Shown piece after piece: positions 8,132 to 16,525 of a stretch of 64,000 bases of DNA (position 1 is the first letter of the stretch; every line of letters begins with the position of its first letter). The DNA is taken from positions 186,001 to 250,000 of the forward strand of contig NZ_VOBN01000004.1 in NCBI RefSeq assembly GCF_008370045.1, in the 5' to 3' direction. Source of the DNA: Pseudomonas sp. ANT_J12 (GTDB taxonomy: Bacteria; Pseudomonadota; Gammaproteobacteria; Pseudomonadales; Pseudomonadaceae). The notes under the pieces are model-generated. The model ran no database searches. It was not told the origin of the DNA and saw only the letters and a program-made list of their open reading frames with translations. Both the position numbers and the translations under genes were made by a program.

Positions 8132-8764
8132 TCAATCGTCTACATGGAACCTGGGTAGCATCCATTTCCAACGAATGGCGGCAATACGGCTGACAAAAAC
8201 GAACGCAATGGCGATTGCAGACGCCACTTCAAGAGAAATCTGCAAATCCAACAGCGTGATATAGGCGACGGCACCCAAAATACTGATGGATGCATAAACC
8301 TCACGTTTAAACACCAACGGTATTTCGTTACACAACACATCACGCATCACACCCCCGGCGACTGCGGTAGCTACACCCATGATCACTGCGATGCTGGGAG
8401 GGAGGTTTTGCTGAAGAGCCATATCTGTTCCTCTGACCGTAAATACAGCCAATCCAAATGCATCGGCTACCAACAACACCCTCTCGTTGAAGGTTTTCAA
8501 GGTCCTCGCCCAAATCATGGTTCCTAGCGAAGCACTAACCCCTACCAAAAAGCCATTCTCATTGGAAACCCACTCGATCGGATAATGCGCCATCAGTACG
8601 TCACGCAAGGCACCGCCGCCTAAAGCGGTGACTAAACTGATGGTGATCACACCGAACCAGTCCAACGATTTTCGCCCTGCCATCAGGGTGCCAGTTACTG
8701 CGAAGGCTGCAACGCCTGACAACTCACAGTAATAAATCACCCAGCCAGCGTGGTAAGCCTTCAT
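8132..8764 (-). CDS. TRIC-family (UPF0126) cation channel protein
   Basis: A 210-residue inner-membrane protein with seven predicted hydrophobic segments arranged as two similar halves. Each half has a GGG-RDVL motif: ALGGGALRDVLMAHYP near residue 50 and VAGGVMRDVLCNEIP near residue 136. This repeat is the signature of bacterial trimeric intracellular cation channel proteins. Physiological role in bacteria is uncertain (monovalent cation leak or glycine/amino-acid links have been suggested). The gene is divergent from the degenerate malic enzyme at 8.9 kb, with a palindrome between them. Confidence 0.85.
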   Translation of the reverse strand: MKAYHAGWVIYYCELSGVAAFAVTGTLMAGRKSLDWFGVITISLVTALGGGALRDVLMAHYPIEWVSNENGFLVGVSASLGTMIWARTLKTFNERVLLVADAFGLAVFTVRGTDMALQQNLPPSIAVIMGVATAVAGGVMRDVLCNEIPLVFKREVYASISILGAVAYITLLDLQISLEVASAIAIAFVFVSRIAAIRWKWMLPRFHVDD

Positions 8765-8845
8765 TTACGGAACCAGCCTGTACTGCAAATGGGAGAAGTT
8801 CTTGAAATGAAGCACCCTCAAAGACTCACATTGAGGTCTAATCAC

Positions 8846-8864
8846 ATTATCATAGTATGATAAT
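8846..8864. promoter_or_regulatory. Palindrome S1 of the island (8-3-8)
   Basis: Perfect dyad ATTATCAT-AGT-ATGATAAT, 82 bp upstream of the TRIC start on one side and 23 bp before the remnant malic enzyme on the other. Related sites occur at 11373, 12070, 14322 and 16526. Likely a shared operator. Confidence 0.6.
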
Positions 8865-8886
8865 AAAATCACAACTGAGGCGAGCG

Positions 8887-9306
8887 ATGAATACGGGGCA
8901 AAAAACACAGCCGCGTATCGTTATGAGGGTTATCCACTCGGAAAAACCACTGTTGAATCAAGTGTGCGGGTCGAAACGATAGGTGACCTGACAATGGCGT
9001 ACAGCCCAGGGGGGGGCGCGGCCCTGCTTGGCAATGGCCAAAAATCCGGACGACGTTTACCGCTTTACAGGTAATCAGCCGCAACGAGCGTACGGCGACC
9101 GAGTGTATGAGGCTGCTGCTGAACGTGGGTGCACACTCATCTCGTATGGACCCACGTAGTACTCGCCTGCAGCGGTGCTGAGGAGGGATTACATTATTCC
9201 CAAGCCGTTGGATGGGCGCCTGCATTCGGGGGGAGCTGGAGCAGTGGCTAGAGCGGCAATTGATTCGGGCGAGGCCATCTATCTCATTTACCCATTTCTG
9301 GTAGAC
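8887..9306 (+). pseudogene. Degenerate NADP-malic enzyme copy
   Basis: Pieces of malic enzyme can be read in different frames in the right order. YEGYPLGKTT then MAYSPG matches the N-terminus; AMAKNPDDVYRFTGNQ matches IAKNPENAYRFTGKG of the intact copy at 12.1 kb. TECMRLLLNVGAHSS matches TACMRLLLSLGAQKS, and DYIIPKPLDGRL with AVARAAIDSGEAI matches the C-terminus. Most of the middle is deleted and frames are broken, so no enzyme can be made. It is not a recent copy of the 12.1-kb gene, since the sequences have diverged. Confidence 0.8.
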
Positions 9307-9430
9307 GTACCGTCGCCATTTTCTGATCAAGGTCAATCTCGTTAACTGTAACAAACCTAATCGGTGACAAAAAAATCCCCGACCATTACAATTTGATTAA
9401 CATCGACCGTTTTAGGGTATTGGCAACTCC

Positions 9431-9616
9431 ATGGAAAACAAGACTGCACGACTAACTGTGCTCATTGATCCCGTCAAGAAAAAAGCGCTTGAAGAGCTGT
9501 GCGCGTCTCAGGATCTGACGCCCTCTCAGGTCGTTCGTCAGCTTATTCGGGACTATCTGGAGACGCATGGCGTGTCCTACGCCACAAAAAGCAAAACTGC
9601 GGCCAATGGCAAGTGA
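9431..9616 (+). CDS. Small ribbon-helix-helix (CopG/Arc-like) protein
   Basis: A 61-residue protein. The start KTARLTVLIDPVKKKALEEL gives the beta strand and first helix, and LTPSQVVRQLIRDYLE the second helix, of the ribbon-helix-helix DNA-binding fold. Such proteins bind short palindromes as dimers or tetramers. It lies alone, with no toxin gene beside it, so an antitoxin role is less likely than a local repressor. It is the only DNA-binding protein I see in the island and is a candidate for the 8-3-8 palindromes; that link is inference. The C-terminal tail is basic and probably flexible. Confidence 0.75.
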   Translation: MENKTARLTVLIDPVKKKALEELCASQDLTPSQVVRQLIRDYLETHGVSYATKSKTAANGK

Positions 9617-9684
9617 TTCATCTGCGCATGAGCGGGCACGACGAATGCCTGCTCATCGCTCCTTCTACTCTCTTGCACCTGTCT

Positions 9685-11340
9685 CTAGCCCTGTGGCTTG
9701 TCGATCTCGGCGTAGCTGCCCAGTGCACCACTGAAGTCAGCATGATAATGCTGTGAGCCGAGTGCTTGAAGAACCCCTGCCTTGTCGAGCTTGCCAAGGA
9801 CTTTTTCGTTGGCTTCACACAACTTCACGACAATGCTGCGTTTACGCAACTGCTCAATAACTTCGAGTAGCGTTTGTAAGCCCGTGATATCCATGAACGG
9901 CACCCGCTTCAGACGAATTATCAACTTCCGGGGATCGGTGTGCGTCTGAGCCAAAACGCGCTCAAAGGTTTCTACTGCGCCAAAGAAGAGAGGCCCCTCA
10001 ATGGTGTAAACCAAAACACCAGGTGGAAGATGTACATGCCCATTCAAGCGCAACTCTGCCTCCAGCTCTTTTTCGACCATTAACTGCACCTCTACAGATG
10101 CAGCCATCCGACGCATAAACTGCAGCATGGCGAGAATGACCCCGATATTCACTGCAATCGCTAGATCGCTGAAAACGGTCAGGCTGAAAGTGATTAAAAG
10201 GATCGCAACGTCCGCTTTTGGGGCGCGTTTGACCATGCGTTTGAAGTGCTTCAGTTCGCTCATGTTGTAAGCGACCACGAATAAGATCGCAGCCAACGCA
10301 CACAGTGGGATATCCGAAGCCAGAGGTGCCAGGAAGAAGATCAATAAAATCAACGTGACGGCGTGCGTAAAACCCGCAATGGGGCTGTTACCGCCGTTGC
10401 GGATGTTGGTCGCAGTTCGAGCGATCGCGCCTGTCGCAGCAAAACCACCAAACAGAGGTGTGACCAGGTTGGCAATGCCTTGTCCGATTAACTCCTGATT
10501 GGAGTCATGTTTTGTGCCGGCCATCCCGTCGGCGACAACAGCAGACAACAGCGACTCGATCGCCCCCAGCATCGCGATCGCGAACGCAGGACCAATCAAT
10601 TCAATGATCTGCGGCAGCGTTATTTCAGGAAGGCCAATTTTGGGCAGTCCTTGAGGAATCCCCCCGAATGCACTCCCTATCGTTGCCACGCCATCGAATT
10701 TAAAACAGGAATGCAACGCCGTCACAACGACCATGGCAATCAGAGGACCAGGAACACGCCTGACGCCTGGAATTTTAGGCGCGAGAATCACCAGCAGCAG
10801 GCTCAAGATGGCTAACAGGGTCGTGGGCACATGGAGGCCAGGCAGCGCCTGAATGAGGTGCCAAAGCCGCTCATGAAAATGCTCGCCACTGATGTTCGGC
10901 AAGCCCAAAAAGTCTTTCCACTGCCCGACCCAAATGATCACACCAATACCGGCGGTGAACCCAACGATCACGGGATCGGGAATGAACTTGATGAGTGCGC
11001 CAAGCTTGGTGATGCCGAGCAGTAATAATATTGCGCCCGCCATCATTGTCGCGATCTGCAAGCCATCAACGCCGTACTTGGCCGTTACGCTGGCCAAAAT
11101 GACGATGAACGCCCCGGTCGGGCCGGCAATCTGTAGTCGACTCCCGCCGAAAAGCGAAACCAATAAGCCACCCACAATTGCCGTGTAGATTCCTTGCTCC
11201 GGCTTGACGCCCGAGGCGATGGCAAATGCCATGGCCAAGGGTAACGCCACGACGCCGACGATGACCCCCGAGACGATATTTCGAAGCCAGTGCTTGCGCC
11301 CTAACAAGCCCGCTTTCCAAGCTTCTCGTATGGCAATCAT
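9685..11340 (-). CDS. SulP-family anion transporter with STAS domain
   Basis: A 551-residue inner-membrane transporter. The N-terminal half has the SulP core (VVALPLAMAFAIASGVKPEQGIYTAIV, GPTGAFIVILA, GFTAGIGVIIW). The C-terminal STAS domain is at about residues 440-540 (VYTIEGPLFFGAVETFE ... IRLKRVPFMDITGLQTL). Closest remembered relatives are DauA/YchM-type proteins; E. coli DauA carries C4-dicarboxylates. With a malic enzyme and an isocitrate-dehydrogenase-type enzyme in the same island, dicarboxylate uptake is plausible, but sulfate or bicarbonate cannot be excluded. The start ATG at 11340 is 33 bp from palindrome S2. Confidence 0.9.
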   Translation of the reverse strand: MIAIREAWKAGLLGRKHWLRNIVSGVIVGVVALPLAMAFAIASGVKPEQGIYTAIVGGLLVSLFGGSRLQIAGPTGAFIVILASVTAKYGVDGLQIATMMAGAILLLLGITKLGALIKFIPDPVIVGFTAGIGVIIWVGQWKDFLGLPNISGEHFHERLWHLIQALPGLHVPTTLLAILSLLLVILAPKIPGVRRVPGPLIAMVVVTALHSCFKFDGVATIGSAFGGIPQGLPKIGLPEITLPQIIELIGPAFAIAMLGAIESLLSAVVADGMAGTKHDSNQELIGQGIANLVTPLFGGFAATGAIARTATNIRNGGNSPIAGFTHAVTLILLIFFLAPLASDIPLCALAAILFVVAYNMSELKHFKRMVKRAPKADVAILLITFSLTVFSDLAIAVNIGVILAMLQFMRRMAASVEVQLMVEKELEAELRLNGHVHLPPGVLVYTIEGPLFFGAVETFERVLAQTHTDPRKLIIRLKRVPFMDITGLQTLLEVIEQLRKRSIVVKLCEANEKVLGKLDKAGVLQALGSQHYHADFSGALGSYAEIDKPQG

Positions 11341-11372
11341 GACTAGCCTCGCGCTGGTGGCATGTGCATACT

Positions 11373-11391
11373 ATTCACACGTAGTGATAAT
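11373..11391. promoter_or_regulatory. Palindrome S2 (imperfect)
   Basis: ATTCACAC-GTA-GTGATAAT. The right arm matches the consensus in seven of eight positions; the left arm is degenerate. It lies between the divergent SulP gene and the broken small-gene copy at 11481. Confidence 0.45.
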
Positions 11392-11480
11392 AGTAAAGCA
11401 ATTGGCCTAGCCTCGTACGACACCACCGACCCTGTAGTTACAGTGTCGAGAGCGCAGAAACATATGCCCGGAGCCCCCGA

Positions 11481-11711
11481 ATGAAACGCGAAGACGTCAA
11501 AACCAAACACGGTGAAGGCATGCACTTCGACACGCATGTGATCGCCAACCCGGCCAATACACACGAGTGAATCATTCTTTTTAAAAAGGAAGCCGGGAGA
11601 AGCTATTTTCTGGTCAATGACAATGAGGAAATTGAGTCATTTGGACACCTTGATGAACTGATCCGCGAGCTTCGAGATCTGGGTATCAAGTCCGCCGAAG
11701 TACATTTCTGA
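11481..11711 (+). pseudogene. Broken copy of the small gene at 16183-16413
   Basis: The 77-codon frame aligns end to end, without gaps, with the intact minus-strand gene at 16183-16413 (both 231 bp). It begins MKREDVKTKHGEGMHFDTHVIANPANTHE, where the tryptophan codon that follows in the intact gene is TGA here. After the stop the match continues with LFKKEAGRSYFLVNDNEEIE to the natural end. A single base change (TGG to TGA) therefore truncates it. Confidence 0.85.
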
Positions 11712-11735
11712 TTGTTCCACCCAAGGCGTTCGATC

Positions 11736-11757
11736 ATGTCAGTAAAGGTTGATCATG
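11736..11757 (+). pseudogene. Start of a copy of the small gene at 15964-16158
   Basis: ATG and six further codons (MSVKVDH) match the start of the intact gene (MSVRVEH), with the same 24-bp gap after the preceding gene as in the intact pair. The rest is lost. This shows that a two-gene unit was once present here. Confidence 0.6.
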
Positions 11758-11867
11758 GCCTCCTCCCCTTTCGCTCCCCGCTATTTTGATCCGCTACACC
11801 GCGCTCATCCGCGCCACTCGTTCACCCCATGACTTGAGTGTCTGACGCGCAGGACATTCGAGCGCGC

Positions 11868-11969
11868 AAAAAAATGGCCACACAAGGTGGCCTAAGACGG
11901 GTTCAAGCATAGGAGGATCTCTATTGGCCAACAGATACAGGCGCACCCTGAAGTCTTAGGGCCAATAGA
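11868..11969. other. Overlapping inverted repeats; possible structured leader
   Basis: Three inverted pairs share sequence: GGCCAC/GTGGCC (11876-11892, preceded by seven A); TGGCCTAAGAC/GTCTTAGGGCCA (11888-11898 with 11953-11964, one bulged G); and TCTATTGGCC/GGCCAATAGA (11920-11929 with 11960-11969). Because they overlap, they cannot all form at once. The malic enzyme starts about 140 bp downstream. Confidence 0.5.
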
Positions 11970-12060
11970 GTAGGTCCGCTGGCTGATAAACCCCTTCATC
12001 AGCAGCGCGCAACTGGCAATTTGATCCTGGTCTGTGGGTCAGGACCTCGTTGCCTATCAT

Positions 12061-12088
12061 TATAATAGTGTTAGCATGTGATTGTAAT
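12061..12088 (+). promoter_or_regulatory. Malic enzyme promoter with palindrome S3
   Basis: A consensus -10 hexamer TATAAT at 12061-12066 is followed by GTTAGCAT-GTG-ATTGTAAT (12070-12088). That repeat keeps the 8-3-8 geometry, with six of eight matches in each arm. A repressor bound here would cover the transcription start. No clear -35 box is seen. Confidence 0.4.
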
Positions 12089-12110
12089 CAACATCTAATA
12101 AGGTGATCGC

Positions 12111-13355
12111 ATGACTACCGACTTCAAGAAGGCTGCACTGGATTACCACGAATTCCCAACCCCAGGAAAAATCTGCATCGCGCTGACCAAGCCTGCCGAC
12201 ACAGCCGCCCAGCTCGCACTGGCCTACAGCCCAGGCGTAGCGGAGCCCGTACGCGAAATTGCGAAGAATCCAGAGAATGCTTACCGCTTCACCGGTAAAG
12301 GCAATCTGGTGGCCGTGATCACCAACGGCACGGCTATTCTGGGGCTCGGCAATCTAGGCCACTTGGCCAGCAAACCGGTTATGGAAGGCAAAGCATTGCT
12401 GTTCAAGCGGTTCGCCGGAATCGATTCGATCGATATCGAAGTCAATGCCGAGAGCTCCCAGGCCTTTATCGAGACCGTCGTGCGTATTGCCGACACCTTT
12501 GGTGGCATCAACCTGGAAGACATCAAAGCGCCTGAGTGTTTTGAAATCGAAGAAGCACTGATCGAACAGTGCAGCATCCCAGTCTTTCATGACGACCAAC
12601 ACGGTACGGCCATCGTCACTGCCGCCGGCATGCTCAATGCACTTGAGATTCAGGGCAAAACCCTGGGTAATGCGAGAATTGTCTGCCTCGGCGCCGGTGC
12701 AGCTGCCACTGCTTGCATGCGCCTGCTGCTTAGTCTCGGCGCTCAAAAAAGCAACCTATACATGGTCGATCGTGTCGGTGTTATCCACTCCGCTCGGGAA
12801 GGCCTCAATCAATACAAAGCACAGTTCGTTAACGACGGTGGCCCTCGTACGCTGATGGAAGCCATGACCGGTGCTGACGTGTTTGTCGGCCTGTCTGGAG
12901 CCAATCTGCTCCCCGCAGAAGCATTGGCAGCGATGGCACCTAACCCGATCGTGTTTGCCTGCTCGAACCCGGACCCTGAAATCAGCTACGAGCTGGCCAT
13001 GGCCACACGTGATGACCTGATCATGGCGACCGGTCGCTCTGATTACCCTAACCAGGTCAATAACGTTCTGGGCTTTCCGTTCATTTTCCGCGGGACGCTG
13101 GATGTTCGCGCAACCCGGATCAACGAAGCGATGAAAATTGCGGCGGTGGAAGCACTGCGCCAATTGGCCAAAGAGCCGACGCCCGTGGAAGTGCTGAAAG
13201 CGTTCAACGTCGATAAGCTTGAGTTTGGGCGCGATTACATCCTCCCCAAAGCGCTCGATGCTCGCCTGCTCGGAGCAATAGCCGGTGCAGTGGCCAAGGC
13301 CGCTATCGACACCGGCGTTGCGAAGCTGCATTACCCGGCGCACTACCCGCTTTAA
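12111..13355 (+). CDS. NADP-type malic enzyme, short form
   Basis: Oxidative decarboxylation of malate to pyruvate with NAD(P)H and CO2. The protein is 414 residues, the malic-enzyme catalytic and NAD-binding domains only; the C-terminal phosphotransacetylase-like domain of MaeB is absent. Motifs: LALAYSPGVAEPV, TNGTAILGLGNLG, LEDIKAPECFEIE, FHDDQHGTAIV with the metal-binding acid residues, VCLGAGAAATACM in the Rossmann part and FACSNPDPEI. GTGATCGC just before the ATG gives only a weak ribosome site. It lies in the island with its own promoter and a degenerate second copy at 8.9 kb. Confidence 0.93.
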   Translation: MTTDFKKAALDYHEFPTPGKICIALTKPADTAAQLALAYSPGVAEPVREIAKNPENAYRFTGKGNLVAVITNGTAILGLGNLGHLASKPVMEGKALLFKRFAGIDSIDIEVNAESSQAFIETVVRIADTFGGINLEDIKAPECFEIEEALIEQCSIPVFHDDQHGTAIVTAAGMLNALEIQGKTLGNARIVCLGAGAAATACMRLLLSLGAQKSNLYMVDRVGVIHSAREGLNQYKAQFVNDGGPRTLMEAMTGADVFVGLSGANLLPAEALAAMAPNPIVFACSNPDPEISYELAMATRDDLIMATGRSDYPNQVNNVLGFPFIFRGTLDVRATRINEAMKIAAVEALRQLAKEPTPVEVLKAFNVDKLEFGRDYILPKALDARLLGAIAGAVAKAAIDTGVAKLHYPAHYPL

Positions 13356-13524
13356 GCTGCTGCGCCAGCAGGCGATCCTCTGTTCACAGATCAGAAGAAA
13401 CGGCAGCCATCGGCTTCAACACTCAACGAGCAGCCCCGTCTAAACCGCGGGTACCTGGTGATATCAGATATGCATAATCGGCTGGCTTCTTTGCTCCTCA
13501 TACCCTTGAAACAAGGGTGAATAA

Positions 13525-14286
13525 ATGCCGATCAAATATGTCAGGAGCCTCACCGGGCGAAGGCGCACCACCGCCGCAAACCGACATCTTGGGTTTGCCC
13601 TGGCTTTCGTCGCGGGAGCAATCAATGCTGGCGGTTTCCTGGCTGTGCATCAGTACACCTCACACATGACGGGCATCGTCTCTTCGATGGCAGACAACAG
13701 TGTGCTGGGAGCCTACGACCTGGTACTTAGTGGCGCCGGCGCATTGTTGTCTTTTCTGATGGGGGCTGCGTGCTCTGCGGTCATGGTCAATTACTCCCGA
13801 CGCAGACGGATGCACAGTGAGTTTGCAGTGCCACTTTTGGTCGAGGCCTTTCTGCTTATCTGCTTTGGCTTTCTGGGCGCCCAACTATCCACCGTGGATG
13901 GTTTGTTCGTGTCAGTCACCGTGATGCTCCTGTGCTTCATCATGGGGCTACAAAACGCGGTGATCACCAAAATTTCAAAAGCCGAAATCCGAACGACGCA
14001 CATCACCGGCATCATCACGGACATCGGAATTGAGCTGGGAAAACTCTTTTACTGGAATGCCACCAGCACATCGACACACCCAAAAGTTCTCGCCAATCGG
14101 ACCCGGCTCAAAATACTGATACTGCTGGCGCTGAATTTTTTCTTTGGCGGCGTGATGGGGGCATTTGGGTTCAAGCACATTGGTTACATCTCAACGGTAC
14201 CGCTCGCGATGGTTCTGGTGACACTGGCGATCGTGCCTGCCTTTGATGACGCCAGGCTTTTTGTGCGCCGCGCCATGCGAAAGTGA
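13525..14286 (+). CDS. DUF1275 (YoaK) membrane protein
   Basis: A 253-residue inner-membrane protein with six or seven hydrophobic segments. Family hallmarks are FVAGAINAGGFLAVHQYTSHMTG near the N-terminus, the central FIMGLQNAVITK and RTTHITGIITDIGIELG. Function is unknown in the family. It sits between the malic enzyme and the isocitrate-dehydrogenase-type gene on the same strand, 169 bp after the former, so it may have its own promoter. A weaker palindrome-like site (13460-13478) precedes it. Confidence 0.88.
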   Translation: MPIKYVRSLTGRRRTTAANRHLGFALAFVAGAINAGGFLAVHQYTSHMTGIVSSMADNSVLGAYDLVLSGAGALLSFLMGAACSAVMVNYSRRRRMHSEFAVPLLVEAFLLICFGFLGAQLSTVDGLFVSVTVMLLCFIMGLQNAVITKISKAEIRTTHITGIITDIGIELGKLFYWNATSTSTHPKVLANRTRLKILILLALNFFFGGVMGAFGFKHIGYISTVPLAMVLVTLAIVPAFDDARLFVRRAMRK

Positions 14287-14629
14287 GCCAATGACTTTTG
14301 CTGAGCGCGCCTACCGCAAACATTACCATTGTATGTTAATGTTATGCACATATTCGGTGGAGCAGTGACAGCACGCTTGATCCGGTTGCTCGCCCCGTAA
14401 CAGCAGCGTCCTCGAGCAGTTCTGTGCGGCGCGAGAGCTGACATCCGTCTCAGGACACCCGTCATTTGATCCGCGATGACCTGCGCAGTCACGGCGCGGA
14501 GGATGAAACACAGCACACTGGCGCGGCGAAAGCCGTCAGACAGTCAATGCCTATCAGCAGACTCGTGACACCAGTCTCAATGACCCAATCAATACAGCAG
14601 GCTGACAAAGCACTGTTAAGGAAGAGACC
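14287..14629 (+). other. Intergenic stretch before the isocitrate dehydrogenase gene
   Basis: 343 bp without a gene. It contains palindrome S4 (14322-14340) and, at its end, the ribosome site AAGGAAGAG for the next gene. I see no other structure. Confidence 0.5.
14322..14340. promoter_or_regulatory. Palindrome S4
   Basis: ATTACCAT-TGT-ATGTTAAT. The 8-3-8 geometry is the same as S1, with seven of eight matches to the S1 arm on each side. It lies about 290 bp upstream of the isocitrate-dehydrogenase-type gene. Confidence 0.45.
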
Positions 14630-15643
14630 ATGAGCAGAACAATCGCAATCATCAAGGGCGACGGCATCGGCCCCGAGATCATGCAAGCGACGCTACGCGT
14701 ACTCGACGCCCTTGACTGCAATCTTCGCTACGACTTCGTTGAGGCCGGCCTGGAGGCGTTGCAGCAACATGGACAGCTGATGCCACCCGTCTCTATCGAT
14801 ACGATCGCCAAACATGGCATCGCACTTAAGGGCCCTCTGACGACACCGATTGGCCGTGGATTCTCATCGATCAACGTTCACCTTCGCCGCCATTTCGACC
14901 TCTACGCCAATGTCCGACCAGCGATCAGTTTCCCGGGAACCCGTTCGCGCTTCGAAGATATCGACATCATCACAGTGCGCGAAAATACCGAGGGGGCTTA
15001 CTTACCCGAAGGACAGAGTATTTCAGAAGACGGCGAAGTCGCTTTGGCGAGCATCCGCGTAACACGCACCGCCTCCGAACGCATCGTGCGATACGCGTTC
15101 GAGCTGGCTCGTAGCAAAGGCCGCAAGAAAGTGACCGCGGTGCACAAGGCCAACATAATAAAGTCTTGCTCCGGTTTGTTTCTTGAGGTTGCGCGTGAGG
15201 TCGCTGCGGATTATCCGGAAATCGAATTCCACGAAATGATCGTCGATAACGCCTGCATGCAGTTGGTAATGAACCCCCATCAATTCGATGTCATTGTCAC
15301 CACCAACCTGTTTGGTGACATCCTTTCAGACTTGTGCGCAGGCCTGGTGGGTGGATTGGGCTTGGCGCCCGGGTCTAACATCGGCGCCGATGCGGCCATC
15401 TTCGAAGCGGTCCACGGTTCGGCACCGGACATCGCGGGCAAGAACATCGCGAACCCTTGTGCATTATTGTTGGCTGCCGCGGACATGCTTGATTATCTGG
15501 GCATGGTGGACAAGGGGACACGCATTCGTACCGCTATCCGCGTTGTTTTGAAAACCGCCTGCGATCAGGTGACACCGGATATGGGGGGAACCGGAACGAC
15601 TGAGTCCTTCGCTGACGCTTTGGTGGCCTACTTGCGTGACTAG
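14630..15643 (+). CDS. Isocitrate dehydrogenase of the short homodimeric (LeuB-like) type
   Basis: A 337-residue beta-decarboxylating dehydrogenase. It shows GDGIGPEI, SSINVHLRRHFDLYANVRP (the SxN and arginine residues that favour isocitrate over isopropylmalate), VRENTEGAY, the catalytic-lysine motif HKANIIK, DNACMQLV, TTNLFGDILSDL with the metal-binding aspartates, and FEAVHGSAPDIAGK. The family's short members are often NAD-dependent; cofactor is not certain here. It is not the large monomeric or the E. coli-type Icd that pseudomonads normally use, so it is an extra enzyme carried by the island. A strong terminator follows. Confidence 0.88.
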   Translation: MSRTIAIIKGDGIGPEIMQATLRVLDALDCNLRYDFVEAGLEALQQHGQLMPPVSIDTIAKHGIALKGPLTTPIGRGFSSINVHLRRHFDLYANVRPAISFPGTRSRFEDIDIITVRENTEGAYLPEGQSISEDGEVALASIRVTRTASERIVRYAFELARSKGRKKVTAVHKANIIKSCSGLFLEVAREVAADYPEIEFHEMIVDNACMQLVMNPHQFDVIVTTNLFGDILSDLCAGLVGGLGLAPGSNIGADAAIFEAVHGSAPDIAGKNIANPCALLLAAADMLDYLGMVDKGTRIRTAIRVVLKTACDQVTPDMGGTGTTESFADALVAYLRD

Positions 15644-15654
15644 ATAGATGTAAT

Positions 15655-15683
15655 CGCCAGCTCAGTCAGAGCTGGCGTTTTTA
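15655..15683 (+). terminator. Rho-independent terminator
   Basis: CGCCAGCTC-AGTCA-GAGCTGGCG (15655-15677) followed by TTTTTAT, 12 bp after the dehydrogenase stop. Confidence 0.92.
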
Positions 15684-15963
15684 TATCCTGCGCCACGCCT
15701 ACCACCCCTCTTTGATTTAAGAGAAATTAAAATGCCTAAGGTGGGTAGATCGTTACTCATCAGCACCGACTACAGGCAAAATCGCCCAGGAATCACTGGC
15801 GCCCCTTCGCAACAGGAAGACAGGCCACCCGATTAAAAAATTTCCTGGTGCTCCTTTGATTGGGACTTATAACTCATCGAGTCTTGCATCACCCTCAAGC
15901 AGGGAATCTTGTTATTTTTGTTATGTTTCAATCTTTATAATAAAACAAGGGCAACATATTTAA

Positions 15964-16158
15964 TTACTTACTGCAGTTTCTGTTGCCGGTTGCCGGCACT
16001 GCATACGGGTATATATGTGGAGCTTCGATACGCTCTTTCAGCTTTGCCGCATAGTCCTTCGCTCCCTGCTCATTGCGGAACTGAATTCGCCGGGCACCTA
16101 CACACACGGACCATAGATCTTCACTCTGACTAGACAGATGTTCGACCCTGACAGACAT
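15964..16158 (-). CDS. Small hypothetical protein (64 aa), second gene of a pair
   Basis: A 64-residue protein, MSVRVEHLSSQSEDLWSVC..., with a charged helical middle (EQGAKDYAAKLKERIEAPH) and a proline-rich end. A GGAG ribosome site precedes the ATG at 16158. It follows the gene at 16183-16413 by 24 bp on the same strand, and the start of a second copy of this pair survives at 11736. No family recognised. The preceding 280 bp (15684-15963) hold no gene. Confidence 0.65.
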   Translation of the reverse strand: MSVRVEHLSSQSEDLWSVCVGARRIQFRNEQGAKDYAAKLKERIEAPHIYPYAVPATGNRNCSK

Positions 16159-16182
16159 GACGACACTCCAAGAAAAAAGAAT

Positions 16183-16413
16183 TCAAAAATGAATTTCAGC
16201 CACCTTGATACCGATTTCACGCAGCTCATGAATCAAATCATCAAGGTGTCGGAAGGGTTCAATTTCTTCATTGTCATTGACCAGGAAAAAGCTTCTTCCT
16301 GCTTCCTTTTTAAAGAAGGCGATCCACTCCTGGGTGTTGGCCGGATTGGCAATTAAATGGGTGTCAAACTGAATGCCTTCAGCGTGTTTGATTTTTACGT
16401 CCTCACGTTTCAT
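16183..16413 (-). CDS. Small hypothetical protein (76 aa), first gene of a pair
   Basis: A 76-residue protein. An upstream in-frame start (16479) exists, but the ATG at 16413 has a good ribosome site (GGAGAG, 5 bases away), and the broken paralogue at 11481 begins at the same residue. The pattern EWIAFFKKEAGRSFFLVNDNEEIE followed by FRHLDDLIHELREIG suggests a small alpha/beta protein. I have an impression of similar proteins on pseudomonad mobile islands but cannot name a family. Palindrome S5 lies upstream. Confidence 0.7.
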   Translation of the reverse strand: MKREDVKIKHAEGIQFDTHLIANPANTQEWIAFFKKEAGRSFFLVNDNEEIEPFRHLDDLIHELREIGIKVAEIHF

Positions 16414-16525
16414 GCAGCTCTCCAAGCGCTCACATCTTTCTGTTCTCATGCGTGATTTTGCCTCCCTGCAGTTGAGCAAAAAACGTCGGTCCTGCCTGAG
16501 GCAAGGTCGAGCAGATTGCCTTTAT

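Noticed and set aside
11888..11964. Integron attC site (inverted TAAGAC/GTCTTA arms)
   Set aside because: The required GTTRRRY/RYYYAAC core sites are absent and no gene-cassette structure or integron integrase is present.
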